Positions 9,354 through 17,663 of a DNA stretch of 37,669 nt are shown piece after piece. A program made the position numbers and the translations under genes. Under the pieces are notes generated by a model. That model had not been told where the DNA came from. It saw nothing but the letters and a program-made list of their open reading frames with translations, and searched no databases. Positions within the stretch are counted from its first letter, which is position 1. The number at the start of each line of letters is the position of its first letter. This DNA is from Nocardia uniformis NBRC 13702 (lineage in GTDB: Bacteria > Actinomycetota > Actinomycetes > Mycobacteriales > Mycobacteriaceae), in the NCBI RefSeq assembly GCF_001613345.1, contig NZ_BDCE01000095.1, positions 1 to 37,669 on the forward strand, given 5' to 3'.

Positions 9354-10253
9354 CTATCGGCCCGGCTGCGCGGGTGCGCTCGGCTCGGTGGCGGGATCGG
9401 TGGCGGGCACCGCGCCGGTATCGAGCGAGACCGGTTCGCCGAGATTCTGTGCCTGCTCGGCCTTCCAGGTGTCGCCCTCCTGCACCAGGTCGAGGCTCCA
9501 CAGTTGTCGGAAGGTGGCAGGCTGCCCGCCGGGCCAGGCGCGGGTAATCCGCAGCACCACGAAGGCCGAGGCGTGGTCGAGTTCGCTATTGAGCGAGGTG
9601 ATGGTCGCGCCCTCGACAACGGACTGCATGCGCGTCTTCGCTTCGGAGACCTGGGCCTTCAGCGAGTCCAGATCCTTGGTCTGCTCCTTGCGGAGCTCGC
9701 CCGTAGTGGAGGAGATCATGTTCTGGATCGAGCCGTCCACATCATCGGGATCGAAGGACATCAGGTTCACGGCGGCCTGCTGGGCGTCGCTGAGCGCGGA
9801 GTCACGGGCCTGGGCGCGTGGGCGGTCCTGCATGAGTCCGCCGACGATCCAGGTGCTCCCGAAGAACACTGCCGCGACGGCGGCGACCACCAACAGGGCG
9901 ATCGACGCCAGTGTCACGGCCTTGTGCTTGTCTGCACCGGTGTCGCCCGACTGGTCCCCAGGCACCGGCTGGCCCGCCGTCATTCCGGCTTGTTTTCGGC
10001 CGGAATCCACCGCGGTGGGCTCAGTTGCTTCGGGGTGTGGATCCCGGCCAGAAGCACGCCGGGATGACGAGGAGTCAGTGTCCTTGGTCAGCGATGGGTC
10101 CTTGGTCAGCGATGGCTTGGTCGCCCCGGCAGCCGACTCGACCTGGGCTGGTGAATCAGCGGTCGGCGAGGTCGCGGTGTCGACCTCGACGGTCGGCTCA
10201 TCGGCCGATTCGCCCAGGTTCGCGCCGGGATCGCTGTCATGTTGCTGGCTCAC
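9354..10253 (-). CDS. Mce-associated membrane protein with repeat-derived N-terminal linker
   Basis: The product is 299 aa. Residues 1-110 are low-complexity and hydrophilic, followed by one membrane span at about 112-136 and a Mas-type extracytoplasmic domain (VNLMSFDPDDVDGSIQNM; then a strand pair with LVQEGDTWKAEQAQNL). The C-terminus is Pro/Ala-rich. The N-terminal linker is unusual. Residues about 62-92 are encoded by a pair of 32-bp palindromes that recur elsewhere in the window, and residues 47-58 contain a perfect tandem PSLTKD duplication. The start is GTG 10253, with AGGAAAG about 13 nt upstream. It lies 50 nt after mceF in the same operon. The linker makes insertion of mobile repeats into a tolerant region the likeliest history. 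Confidence 0.87.
   Translation of the reverse strand: MSQQHDSDPGANLGESADEPTVEVDTATSPTADSPAQVESAAGATKPSLTKDPSLTKDTDSSSSRRASGRDPHPEATEPTAVDSGRKQAGMTAGQPVPGDQSGDTGADKHKAVTLASIALLVVAAVAAVFFGSTWIVGGLMQDRPRAQARDSALSDAQQAAVNLMSFDPDDVDGSIQNMISSTTGELRKEQTKDLDSLKAQVSEAKTRMQSVVEGATITSLNSELDHASAFVVLRITRAWPGGQPATFRQLWSLDLVQEGDTWKAEQAQNLGEPVSLDTGAVPATDPATEPSAPAQPGR
9979..10010 (+). repeat. 32-bp palindromic repeat, copy 1 (forward)
   Basis: The element begins GTCATTCCGGC and ends GGCCGGAATCCAC, giving an imperfect stem around a variable core. It is the forward member of an inverted pair with copy 2, 26 bp away, and lies in frame within a Mce-associated protein gene. Confidence 0.85.
10037..10068 (-). repeat. 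32-bp palindromic repeat, copy 2 (reverse)
   Basis: The element begins GTGGATCCCGGCCA and ends CACGCCGGGATGAC, the reverse orientation of the same family with G/C instead of A/T at one stem position. It pairs with copy 1 inside the Mce-associated coding sequence. Confidence 0.85.
10080..10115. repeat. 18-bp perfect tandem duplication
   Basis: The unit GTCCTTGGTCAGCGATGG occurs twice in direct succession and encodes PSLTKD twice in the N-terminal linker of the Mce-associated protein. It is adjacent to the palindrome pair. Confidence 0.9.
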
Positions 10254-10303
10254 GCCGACACCATACTTTCCTGTTCACGCGGCACCGCTTCGGCTGGCGC
10301 ACA

Positions 10304-11545
10304 TCAGTGTTTGGGCGTAATGCCCATGAGCGTGGCGAGCTGGGTGGCGACCGGGTTCAGATTGAGTTTCTCGGGATCGACCTTGGGGTTGTTGTCCCAC
10401 GGCTGCGCAACACTGGGATCGGCGAACTCGGCCCGCTCGCCACCCCGGACTGCGGACGGATTCCCCTGCGGCGCAAGGCACTTGGCCTCGGTATTGAAGG
10501 GGAAGTCGTCGCGAGTGTCGTCGAAGTCCGGATTCTGCGCCTTCATTTCGTCGAGAATGCGCTGGGTGCCCTCATAACCCACCGTGCAGGCCGGGGGGTT
10601 ATTGGTTTCCAGCACCAGCCCGAAGTGGGTGGTGCCATCGCCGGGGGCGGTGGCCGATGCGCCGATGGATAGCAGCGGCAACATCTGCAGTACCGGGCCG
10701 AGTGCGTAGAACTTCGGCGAGACGGCCTTCAGCAGTACGCGCAGGTTGGCCAGGTCCCTGGTGAGCGGTTCGCCGCTCTCCTGCAACAGCTTCGCGATCT
10801 GATCGCCCGCGTCGGTACCGGTACCGATGAGGCGGCGAATATCCGGATCATTGGAGCGCAGCTGCGCCGACAGCCGATCCAGCCCATCGCTGAACTGCAG
10901 AATGGCCGGGGACTGCTCGGCCTGGGTGGTCAGCGCGGTCTGGGCGTCGCGAATCAATTGCAGCGTCTGCGGCAGCGCCTCGACACCGGTCTCGGTGAAC
11001 TTCGCCAGCGAATCGACCAGGATCTGTAGGTCGTCGCCCTTACCGTCGAAGGCCTTGCCCAGTTCGGTAATGGTGGTGGACAGCGCCACCAGGTCGGTGG
11101 TGCTGGCGAAATGGTCCACGCTGGAGAGCAGCGTCTCGACCGGAATCGGGGTTTGCGCCCCGTCGATGATCGAGCCGTCCTCCAGGTAGGGAGCACCCGC
11201 GCTGGTCGGCATGAGATCGACGTACTGCTCACCGATGGCGGAACGATTGGCCACCACGGCCTTGGCGTTCCTGGGTACCTTCGGCGCGCCGGAATCCATA
11301 TCGAGGGTGATCAGCACGCCGTCGGGCGTGATCTCCAGTTTGCCGACCCGGCCGACCGGGACTCCGCGGTAGGTGACCTCCGCGCCCTTGGAGATATTGC
11401 CGGTCTGATCCGCGCGGACCTGTACGTGGTACTGGCCGAAGCCCAACATATTGTCCAGGCGAACGTATTTCGCGCCGACGAACACCACACCGACTACCGC
11501 GATCACCACGAAGAAGATCAACTGGAAGCGCACCAGACGGGTCAT
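10304..11545 (-). CDS. mceF: MceF family substrate-binding protein
   Basis: The product is 413 aa: one N-terminal membrane anchor (about 5-25), an MlaD/Mce domain (about 30-115, with EVTYRGVPVGRVGKLEI and an AIGEQYVDLMP segment), then a long helical region and a C-terminal domain with a Cys. Mce A-F proteins assemble a heterohexameric tunnel carrying lipids or sterols across the periplasm to the YrbE permease. The start is ATG 11545, whose ATGA overlaps the mceE stop. Longer readings into mceE have no homology. Assignment as F rests on being the sixth Mce gene, after the lipoprotein member. Confidence 0.93.
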   Translation of the reverse strand: MTRLVRFQLIFFVVIAVVGVVFVGAKYVRLDNMLGFGQYHVQVRADQTGNISKGAEVTYRGVPVGRVGKLEITPDGVLITLDMDSGAPKVPRNAKAVVANRSAIGEQYVDLMPTSAGAPYLEDGSIIDGAQTPIPVETLLSSVDHFASTTDLVALSTTITELGKAFDGKGDDLQILVDSLAKFTETGVEALPQTLQLIRDAQTALTTQAEQSPAILQFSDGLDRLSAQLRSNDPDIRRLIGTGTDAGDQIAKLLQESGEPLTRDLANLRVLLKAVSPKFYALGPVLQMLPLLSIGASATAPGDGTTHFGLVLETNNPPACTVGYEGTQRILDEMKAQNPDFDDTRDDFPFNTEAKCLAPQGNPSAVRGGERAEFADPSVAQPWDNNPKVDPEKLNLNPVATQLATLMGITPKH

Positions 11546-12897
11546 CGCGGACCACCCACTCCCAGCTGATCGAGCAGCGATCCGAGCGGATCGTTCGGAA
11601 TCGGAAGTCCGGCAGGCAATTGCGGACGCACCACGGTCGGCGGCAGCGGCAGCAGGGAGACGGTGGGCCAGCCCGGCCGCGGACCATTGCCGTTGTAGTA
11701 CGGGTTGCTGCCGTCGACCGGCACGGGACGACCGGTCTTCGGCGGCACATAGACCGGATCCGGTTTGCCCACACCGAGGTTCGACAGCAGCGTGCCGATC
11801 TGCAGATCCACCGACAGCCACGTGTTGACCTGACCGCCGAAGGCCGACTTGATCGACTCGTCCGGGAACGGGTAGGTCGGAATCAGCGGGAACGCGGTCA
11901 CCAGGTCATCGGACGAGTTGCCCAGCGCCTGCAGGGTGGGCCGCAGCGAGTTGAGGTCGCGGATCAGATCGTCCTTGGAATTGTCCAGCACATCGAATCC
12001 GGCCTGACCGACCCGATCCAGCTGGGCGAGCAGACCGACCAGCTGCGGCCGCTGTTCCTCCAGAATCCGGATGCCGGTGGGCAATTCGTCGAGCACCTTG
12101 GAAATCTGCTCGGTCTGCTGACCGAGGCGGCTGCTCAGTGTGTTGAGACCGTCGAGTGCGCGGGTGATGTCGTCCACCTGCTGGTTCAGGCCGCCGATCA
12201 GGGTGTCGGCCTGCTCCAGCAGATGCCGGACCTTGCTCTCGCGACCCTTGAGGGCCTTGTTGAGCTCCACCACAATGGGCTGCAACTGCGCCACGCCACC
12301 ACCATTGAGCAGCAGCGACAGCGCACCGAGCACCTGTTCCACCTCGGTGGCGGTGCGGGTGTTCTCGACCGGGATAACGGCATTGTCCCGCAGCCGCACC
12401 GGATCCGGGTCGTGCGCGGGCACCGACAGTTCGACGAACTTCTCACCCAGCAGATTCGACTGCCGCACCTCGGCGCGGGCATTGGCGGGCAGGTTCACCG
12501 AATTCTGCACGGTGGCCCGTACATTCGCGGTCCAGCCATCCGGCGCGAGGGTGATCTCGTCGACCCGGCCCACGGCGATACCGTCGACCTTCACGGTGGA
12601 CTGCGGCACCAGATCCAGTACATCGGAGAACCGGATATCGAGATGCAGCGGATTGTCACCGACACTCGGGCCGCCGGGCAGCGGAATGCTGTACGCGCCA
12701 TCGCCGCATCCGGTGACCAGCAGGGTGACCGCGCCGAGGGCGGTGGCCATGGCAGCGATTCGCCGACCGACCCTGCCCGCGGGCCACCACATACCGGCCT
12801 TTCCGTCCCGGCGTGCCACGCCCACCTCGGAATGACGGGGCGGCCTGCCGGAGTGACGGGCGGGCGCGCCGGAATGACTGTGAGTGGGAGTGCTCAT
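11542..12897 (-). CDS. mceE: MceE family lipoprotein
   Basis: The product is 451 aa. It has a lipoprotein signal with lipobox VTGC (Cys64), then an Mce domain (IRFSDVLDLVPQSTVKVDGI; VGRVDEITLAPDGW; SNLLGEKFVEL), a helical region and a Pro-rich tail. A lipoprotein fifth member is typical of mce operons (LprK in M. tuberculosis mce1). The ATG at 12897 overlaps the mceD stop as ATGA and has GAAGGAG upstream. A second ATG at 12792 (residue 36, MWWPAGR) has AAAGG 5 nt upstream and would give a standard-length signal peptide. The extra 35 residues contain a 7-residue repeat (HSGAPAR, HSGRPPR) from 21-bp tandem DNA repeats, so the true start needs experiment. Confidence 0.92.
   Translation of the reverse strand: MSTPTHSHSGAPARHSGRPPRHSEVGVARRDGKAGMWWPAGRVGRRIAAMATALGAVTLLVTGCGDGAYSIPLPGGPSVGDNPLHLDIRFSDVLDLVPQSTVKVDGIAVGRVDEITLAPDGWTANVRATVQNSVNLPANARAEVRQSNLLGEKFVELSVPAHDPDPVRLRDNAVIPVENTRTATEVEQVLGALSLLLNGGGVAQLQPIVVELNKALKGRESKVRHLLEQADTLIGGLNQQVDDITRALDGLNTLSSRLGQQTEQISKVLDELPTGIRILEEQRPQLVGLLAQLDRVGQAGFDVLDNSKDDLIRDLNSLRPTLQALGNSSDDLVTAFPLIPTYPFPDESIKSAFGGQVNTWLSVDLQIGTLLSNLGVGKPDPVYVPPKTGRPVPVDGSNPYYNGNGPRPGWPTVSLLPLPPTVVRPQLPAGLPIPNDPLGSLLDQLGVGGPR
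12814..12876 (-). repeat. 21-bp tandem repeat at the 5' end of mceE
   Basis: Two 21-bp units and a partial third, each beginning (G)TCATTCCGGC or a close variant, encode HSGAPAR, HSGRPPR and HSEVGVA. The unit's first 11 bases match the first arm of the 32-bp palindromic family found elsewhere in the window. Confidence 0.7.
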
Positions 12898-14147
12898 CGC
12901 TGTCCATCTCCTTCCGACGGCGGAGCCTGATCCGAAGGGATACCCGGCATGGTGCCGGGCAGGGGTGCGCGCTGCTGGTTGTCACCGCTGAGAATGCCGA
13001 ACGGCAGTATCAGCGACGGCGTCTTCACGCCCGCGGTGACCTGCGAGGTAATGGCCTCGCAGTTGTCGAGAATCGGGCGCATCTGCCTGGTGATGGCATC
13101 GAATTTGGGATCGCCCGGCCGCAGTTTGCCCAGATCCAGCATCTTGCAGATGACACCGAACGGATCCTGCAAATCGGTGAAGTTCGGGCGCATATCGAGG
13201 GTGCCGGTCTCACCGTTGTGCACATTGATGAGGTTGCTCAGCGCGGTCGGAATGAGTGGTAGCGCCGCGGCCAGATCGTCGCGCTGATCGGCGAGGGTCT
13301 GGGTGAGCTGGGTCAGGGCGTGGGCATTGGACTGCACCAGCTCCCGATTGTCGTCGATGAACCGCGCCACATCGCCGAGCGCGACCGACAGCAGGCTCAG
13401 CGCGTCGCCGAGGGTTTGACGCTCACCGGCGAGGAATCCGGCCAGATCGGCGAGTTGCACATTGAACTGCCGCACCTGCTGATCGTTCTCGGCCAGCATG
13501 GTGACGAACTGCTGCAGGTTTTTCACCGTATCGAAGATGTCGGTCCGTGAATCCGACAGCACCGCAGCGGCTTTGGACAGTTGCGTAAAGCTGTTGGCGA
13601 GAGCCTCACCGTTTCCGGCCAGATTGGCGGAGGTGGTGCGTACGAGTTCGTTGAGCGCCCCGTCCTTGTTCGCGCCATTGGGGCCCAGGGCATCCGAGAG
13701 TTCGGTAATGCTCTTGTAGAGCCGGTCGACCTCGACCGGGGTGGCGGTGCGGTCCTTCGGGATGGTGGCGTTGCGCTCCATCTTCGGTCCGCCCCGATAA
13801 ACCGGCGCGAGCTGGATGTAGCGGTCGGAAACGACCGACGGCGTGATCTGCGCGGCCTTGGCGTCGGCCGGAATATCGTATTCGCGGTCGACATTCATGA
13901 CGATCTTGACCTGCTCACCCATCGGTTCGATGGAGGCCACCCGGCCCACCGGCACACCCAGGATGCGCACATCGGAACCCTCGTAGATGCCGATGGACTT
14001 GTCGAAGTACGCGGTGATCCTGGTGGTGTTGAACCTGTCGAAGCCCCACCACGCCACCGCGCCCAGTAGTACGACACCGGCGAGAATCGCGGCGACGACG
14101 CGCTTGGAATCGGCGGAGCGCACCGAGCTCATGAAATCGCGAGCCAT
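12894..14147 (-). CDS. mceD: MceD family substrate-binding protein
   Basis: The product is 417 aa. It has a membrane anchor at about 17-36, an Mce domain at about 40-125 (YFDKSIGIYEGSDVRILGVP, then VGRVASI and VSDRYIQLAP), then a long helical section made of ALxxLxxxL-type heptads and a Pro-rich C-terminus (LPGTMPGIPSDQAPP). The start is ATG 14147, sharing one base with the mceC stop and preceded by GGGAGG. Its own stop overlaps mceE. Position four in the operon and the conserved 'SDVRILGVPVG' phrase support MceD. Confidence 0.93.
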   Translation of the reverse strand: MARDFMSSVRSADSKRVVAAILAGVVLLGAVAWWGFDRFNTTRITAYFDKSIGIYEGSDVRILGVPVGRVASIEPMGEQVKIVMNVDREYDIPADAKAAQITPSVVSDRYIQLAPVYRGGPKMERNATIPKDRTATPVEVDRLYKSITELSDALGPNGANKDGALNELVRTTSANLAGNGEALANSFTQLSKAAAVLSDSRTDIFDTVKNLQQFVTMLAENDQQVRQFNVQLADLAGFLAGERQTLGDALSLLSVALGDVARFIDDNRELVQSNAHALTQLTQTLADQRDDLAAALPLIPTALSNLINVHNGETGTLDMRPNFTDLQDPFGVICKMLDLGKLRPGDPKFDAITRQMRPILDNCEAITSQVTAGVKTPSLILPFGILSGDNQQRAPLPGTMPGIPSDQAPPSEGDGQR

Positions 14148-15157
14148 CAGTTGCCTCCCAGCTGCCGGATCGGTTCGCGGTAGCCGGGTACATCCGGCAG
14201 TGCGGGCGGGATCAGGTTGGTGATCACCGCGTCGAACCAGCGGCCGGTGCCGAGCACATTGGCGTAGAGCCCGTAGAACGGTGCGGCCAGCGTCAGCGTT
14301 TTGGAGATATCGGCCTGGTGGGCGTTGAGAATGTCGATGGTCTTATTGAGGTTCGTCAGGGCGTCGCCCATTTGTGCCTCGTTATCGTGCACCAGCGCAC
14401 TCAGTTCCGCGCCAATGGTTTTCGCGCCATTGAGCAGCTGCGAGATGGCCTGCTGCCGGATATTGAGTTCGGCCAGCAGCTGTCCGCCGCTGGCGAGCAG
14501 TCGTTCGAATTCGGCATTGCGGTCGGCGAGCACCCGGGTGGTCTGCCTGGTCGCGCCGAACAGCTTGCGCAGCTGCTCATCGCGCTTCGCGATGGATTCT
14601 GAGAGCCGCGCGACACCGTCGATGGAACCGCGGATCTCCGGCGGGGTGGCCGAGAACGCCTCCGACAGCACCCGCATGGAGGCGGCCAGCTGATTGGTAT
14701 CGGTTTCCTCGATGTGCTCGGCGGCATCGCTGAACGCGTCCACCACATCGTAGGGAGATACGGTGCGCGACAGCGGAATCGGCTTCCCCGGATCGGCCGC
14801 GTCGGAGCCCTTGGGGTCCAGCGCCAGATACTTCTGGCCGAGCAGCGTCTTGATCTGAATCGAGGCGGTGGTCTCATTGCCGATCCAGGCGTCCTGGGTG
14901 CGGAAGTCGATCAGCACCCGGTCACCGTCGAGCCGCACACTCTGTACGGCCCCGACCTTGACGCCCGCGATCCGTACCTCATTGCCCTTCTTCAGGCCCG
15001 CGGCCTCGGAGAACTCCGCGGTGTACTTGGTGCCCGCGCCGATAATCGGCAATTGATTCAGGCTGAAGGCCGTCATGGTCACCAGCAGCACCAGTGCCAG
15101 ACCGAGCCCGCCCATGAATGCCGGGCTGCGCTTACCGAGCAGGGTCCGGTCGTCCAT
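14147..15157 (-). CDS. mceC: MceC family substrate-binding protein
   Basis: The product is 336 aa. It has a membrane anchor at about 15-35, an Mce domain (EFSEAAGLKKGNEVRIAGVK; LLGQKYLALDPKGS), and a helical domain to about 300 (repeated NAEFERLL, LNIRQQAISQLL helices). It ends in RQLGGN without the Pro-rich tail of its neighbours. The start is ATG 15157 (MDDRTLLGKR), overlapping the mceB stop by one base, with GGGAGG upstream. Translational coupling through the whole A-F series suggests balanced synthesis for a mixed hexamer. Confidence 0.93.
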   Translation of the reverse strand: MDDRTLLGKRSPAFMGGLGLALVLLVTMTAFSLNQLPIIGAGTKYTAEFSEAAGLKKGNEVRIAGVKVGAVQSVRLDGDRVLIDFRTQDAWIGNETTASIQIKTLLGQKYLALDPKGSDAADPGKPIPLSRTVSPYDVVDAFSDAAEHIEETDTNQLAASMRVLSEAFSATPPEIRGSIDGVARLSESIAKRDEQLRKLFGATRQTTRVLADRNAEFERLLASGGQLLAELNIRQQAISQLLNGAKTIGAELSALVHDNEAQMGDALTNLNKTIDILNAHQADISKTLTLAAPFYGLYANVLGTGRWFDAVITNLIPPALPDVPGYREPIRQLGGN

Positions 15158-16236
15158 CAGCGGCCTCCCTTCCCATGGCAGCGCGGTGCGGGGTTCGTGT
15201 AGACAGGCTGGTTGATGGTGGGCATATCGGCGGGCAGATTCAGCTGCGGCGCGTCCGCGATACCCGGTCCGACGACAAGGTCGATACCGCACAGATAGAA
15301 CTGGAACCAGGAGCCGTAACTCGCTGCCCGGCCGAGCTTTTCCATCTTGATGGGCAGATTGGTCAGGCCCTCGTCGACCTCGCCCCGCCGCTCATTGAGG
15401 GTGCCGGTGAGCTGGTTCAGTCCGGCGATCGAGCCCTGCAGATTCGGCCGGGTCGGAACGAGCAGATCGGCGGTGGCCGAGGCCAGATCGCCGAGTGAGC
15501 TGACCGCCTGGCCGATGGTGCCGCGCTCGGAGTTCAGTCCGCTGATCAGCGCCTCGGTATTGACGATCAACTGGTCCAGCTGACCGTCGCGCGAATTGAT
15601 GGCGTCCAGTACAGCATTCAGGTTCCGCACCACCTCACCGATGACCGCGTCCTTGTCGGCGATCTTGTTGGTGAGGCTGGCGGTGCTGGACACCAGATTT
15701 CGAATGGTGCCGGCTTCGCCCTGGAAGACCTGAATGATCTCGTAGGACAGCTTGTTCACGTCATCGGGGGTGAGCGTCTGGAACAGCGGCCGGAAACCAT
15801 TGAACAGCTCGGTGAGATTCAGCGCGGGCTTGGTGCGCTCCAGTGGAATGGTCGCACCCTTGGTGATTTTGCGACCCTGCTGTCCCGCGCCCTGCTCGAG
15901 CGCGATATAGCGCTGCCCCACCAGATTTCGGTACTTGATGCTCGCGGTGGTGGAGGCGGGCAGCCAGTCGCGGTCATTGAGTTCGAACCGCACCTCGGCG
16001 AGCCGCTTGTCGACAATGGCCACCTCGGTGACCTTGCCGACCCGCACACCGGCGATCCGCACCTCATCACCCGGATTGACCGAGGTGACATCGGTGAAGC
16101 GGGCCTTGAACTCGGTACCGCCGCCGGTGTAGTTGGCGATGGTCAGCGCCAGGACACCGGTCGCCAGCACTGTGACGATTACGAAGACGATGAGCTTGGT
16201 CAGCGTGCCGCCGAGCCCGTGCAGTAGATCTCTCAT
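15157..16236 (-). CDS. mceB: MceB family substrate-binding protein
   Basis: The product is 359 aa. It has a membrane anchor at about 13-35 (KLIVFVIVTVLATGVLAL), an Mce domain (ARFTDVTSVNPGDEVRIAGV; LVGQRYIALEQG), a helical region, and a C-terminal segment with two Cys (FYLCGIDLVV and PAPRCHGKGGR). The final basic stretch is GKGGR. ATG 16236 overlaps the mceA stop as ATGA. The 'GDEVRIAGVRVGKV' wording is characteristic of MceB/C paralogues; the B assignment rests on order. Confidence 0.93.
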   Translation of the reverse strand: MRDLLHGLGGTLTKLIVFVIVTVLATGVLALTIANYTGGGTEFKARFTDVTSVNPGDEVRIAGVRVGKVTEVAIVDKRLAEVRFELNDRDWLPASTTASIKYRNLVGQRYIALEQGAGQQGRKITKGATIPLERTKPALNLTELFNGFRPLFQTLTPDDVNKLSYEIIQVFQGEAGTIRNLVSSTASLTNKIADKDAVIGEVVRNLNAVLDAINSRDGQLDQLIVNTEALISGLNSERGTIGQAVSSLGDLASATADLLVPTRPNLQGSIAGLNQLTGTLNERRGEVDEGLTNLPIKMEKLGRAASYGSWFQFYLCGIDLVVGPGIADAPQLNLPADMPTINQPVYTNPAPRCHGKGGR

Positions 16237-17585
16237 CGAACGCTCACCTCACTGCCACGGAAGGCGGGGGCCGCGATACGGGTCACCCAGGTGGGCACCT
16301 GGTTCGGCGAAACACCGTGGGCCGCGCCGTAGATCGATCCGAGCGTCTGCTGCTCGATGGGCGATCCGGCGGTTGTCATGGCGTACGGGCCGAATACACG
16401 GTACTGCGGCTCCGGCATGAAACCGATGTTCTGATCACCGGGAGTCCGCGACGGCGGCTGGTAGGAACCGTCATTGGCGGAGCCATTGGTGTATTGGCCC
16501 GGATCCACGCCCAACGGGTATTCCGGAATGCACATCGGTCCACGCTCATCGAACCACCGCGGCTCATCCTGGTTCGGCAGATAGCGACCACGCGGATTGA
16601 CGATTTCCACCGATACCCGCGAACCCGGCAGATCGGTGCCCTTACCGAAGATCTCATCGATCCGCGGCTTCATCTGCGCGAAATTCGCCAGCGCGCAGGA
16701 GTAGCCCGGCGAGAACTTGGCGAGCGCCTCCAGTGCGGGCCGCGAATCGGCGGCCACGTCGATAATGTTGTCGCGGTTATTGATCAGGAAATCCGCGGTC
16801 GCCGAGGAGCTCGGTGTCAACGTCGCCAGCAGGGTGTCGATCTGCGAACGCTGCTGCACGATGGTGGCATTGGTGGTGCGCAGATTGTCCAGCGCGGACA
16901 CCAGCTGCGGTGCGGCCTCGGAGTAGGTCGCGGCGACATCGGCGAATCGGCGCAGATCCTCCTGCAGCGTCGGCAGTTCGACATTGACCTCGGTGAAGAT
17001 CTGATCCAGCCGATCGATGGTGCGGCCGAGTTCCTCGCCCCTGCCCTGCAGGGCCTGCGACAGCGCGCCGAGGGTGGCTGCCAGATACTGCGGCGGAATC
17101 GCCTGCAGCAGCGGCAGCAGATCGTCCAGTAGCTGGCTCACCTCGACGGCATGGCCGGAGGTGTCCTGTCTCAGGGTCATATTCTCGGTGAGTTGACCGC
17201 TGGGATCGGCGGGCCACACCAGGTCCACGTAGCGCTCACCGAAGAGGGTTTTGGGCAGCAGCCGCGCGGTGACATTGGCCGGGATCCGTTCGGCCCGAGC
17301 GGGATCGATGGCCAGATGCAGCGTCACCTCGCCATTGCGGAAATCGCTGGAGCGCACCTCACCGACCGTGACACCGCGAACCTTCACATCCGCATTGCGG
17401 GTCAGGGCGTTTCCGACGGTATCGGTCACCAGATCGACCTTCACCACATCGACGAACGCCTTGTTGTAGATGGCGATGGTGGTGGACAGGAACAGCGCCA
17501 TCACCACGAAGAAGAGCACCCCGAGAGTTCGGGTGCGCAACGTCTCGGTGGACCGCCAGAACCGCACCCGCTGCGCAGTATTCAT
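16233..17585 (-). CDS. mceA: MceA family substrate-binding protein
   Basis: The product is 450 aa, first of the six Mce proteins. It has a membrane anchor at about 21-42 (GVLFFVVMALFLSTTIAIYN), an Mce domain (DLVTDTVGNALTRNADVKVR; LFGERYVDLVWP), a helical domain with an Asn-rich 'FLINNRDNIIDVAADSRP' turn, and an extended C-terminus rich in Pro/Gly/Tyr that ends in SEVSVR. The start is ATG 17585 (MNTAQRVRFW), 5 nt after GGAG. A TTG 45 nt upstream lacks support. It is separated from yrbEB by a structured 70-nt spacer, unlike the overlapping downstream genes. Which of several mce systems this is, and its substrate, cannot be read from sequence. Confidence 0.93.
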   Translation of the reverse strand: MNTAQRVRFWRSTETLRTRTLGVLFFVVMALFLSTTIAIYNKAFVDVVKVDLVTDTVGNALTRNADVKVRGVTVGEVRSSDFRNGEVTLHLAIDPARAERIPANVTARLLPKTLFGERYVDLVWPADPSGQLTENMTLRQDTSGHAVEVSQLLDDLLPLLQAIPPQYLAATLGALSQALQGRGEELGRTIDRLDQIFTEVNVELPTLQEDLRRFADVAATYSEAAPQLVSALDNLRTTNATIVQQRSQIDTLLATLTPSSSATADFLINNRDNIIDVAADSRPALEALAKFSPGYSCALANFAQMKPRIDEIFGKGTDLPGSRVSVEIVNPRGRYLPNQDEPRWFDERGPMCIPEYPLGVDPGQYTNGSANDGSYQPPSRTPGDQNIGFMPEPQYRVFGPYAMTTAGSPIEQQTLGSIYGAAHGVSPNQVPTWVTRIAAPAFRGSEVSVR

Positions 17586-17597
17586 GCTGACTCCATC

Positions 17598-17663
17598 CCG
17601 GATGAGCGGGGGGCCTGCGTGGTTACGCAAGCTGCCGCCTCCGGCCCCTGACCGCTCATCCGG
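17598..17663 (-). other. Structured inverted repeat between yrbEB and mceA
   Basis: A perfect 12-bp inverted repeat (CCGGATGAGCGG at 17598-17609 and its complement at 17652-17663) encloses a second 6-bp GGGGCC/GGCCCC pairing and, inside that, a TGCGT-GGTT-ACGCA hairpin. It overlaps the yrbEB stop and ends just before the mceA ribosome-binding site, so mRNA processing, stability or translational control of mceA is plausible. Confidence 0.65.
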
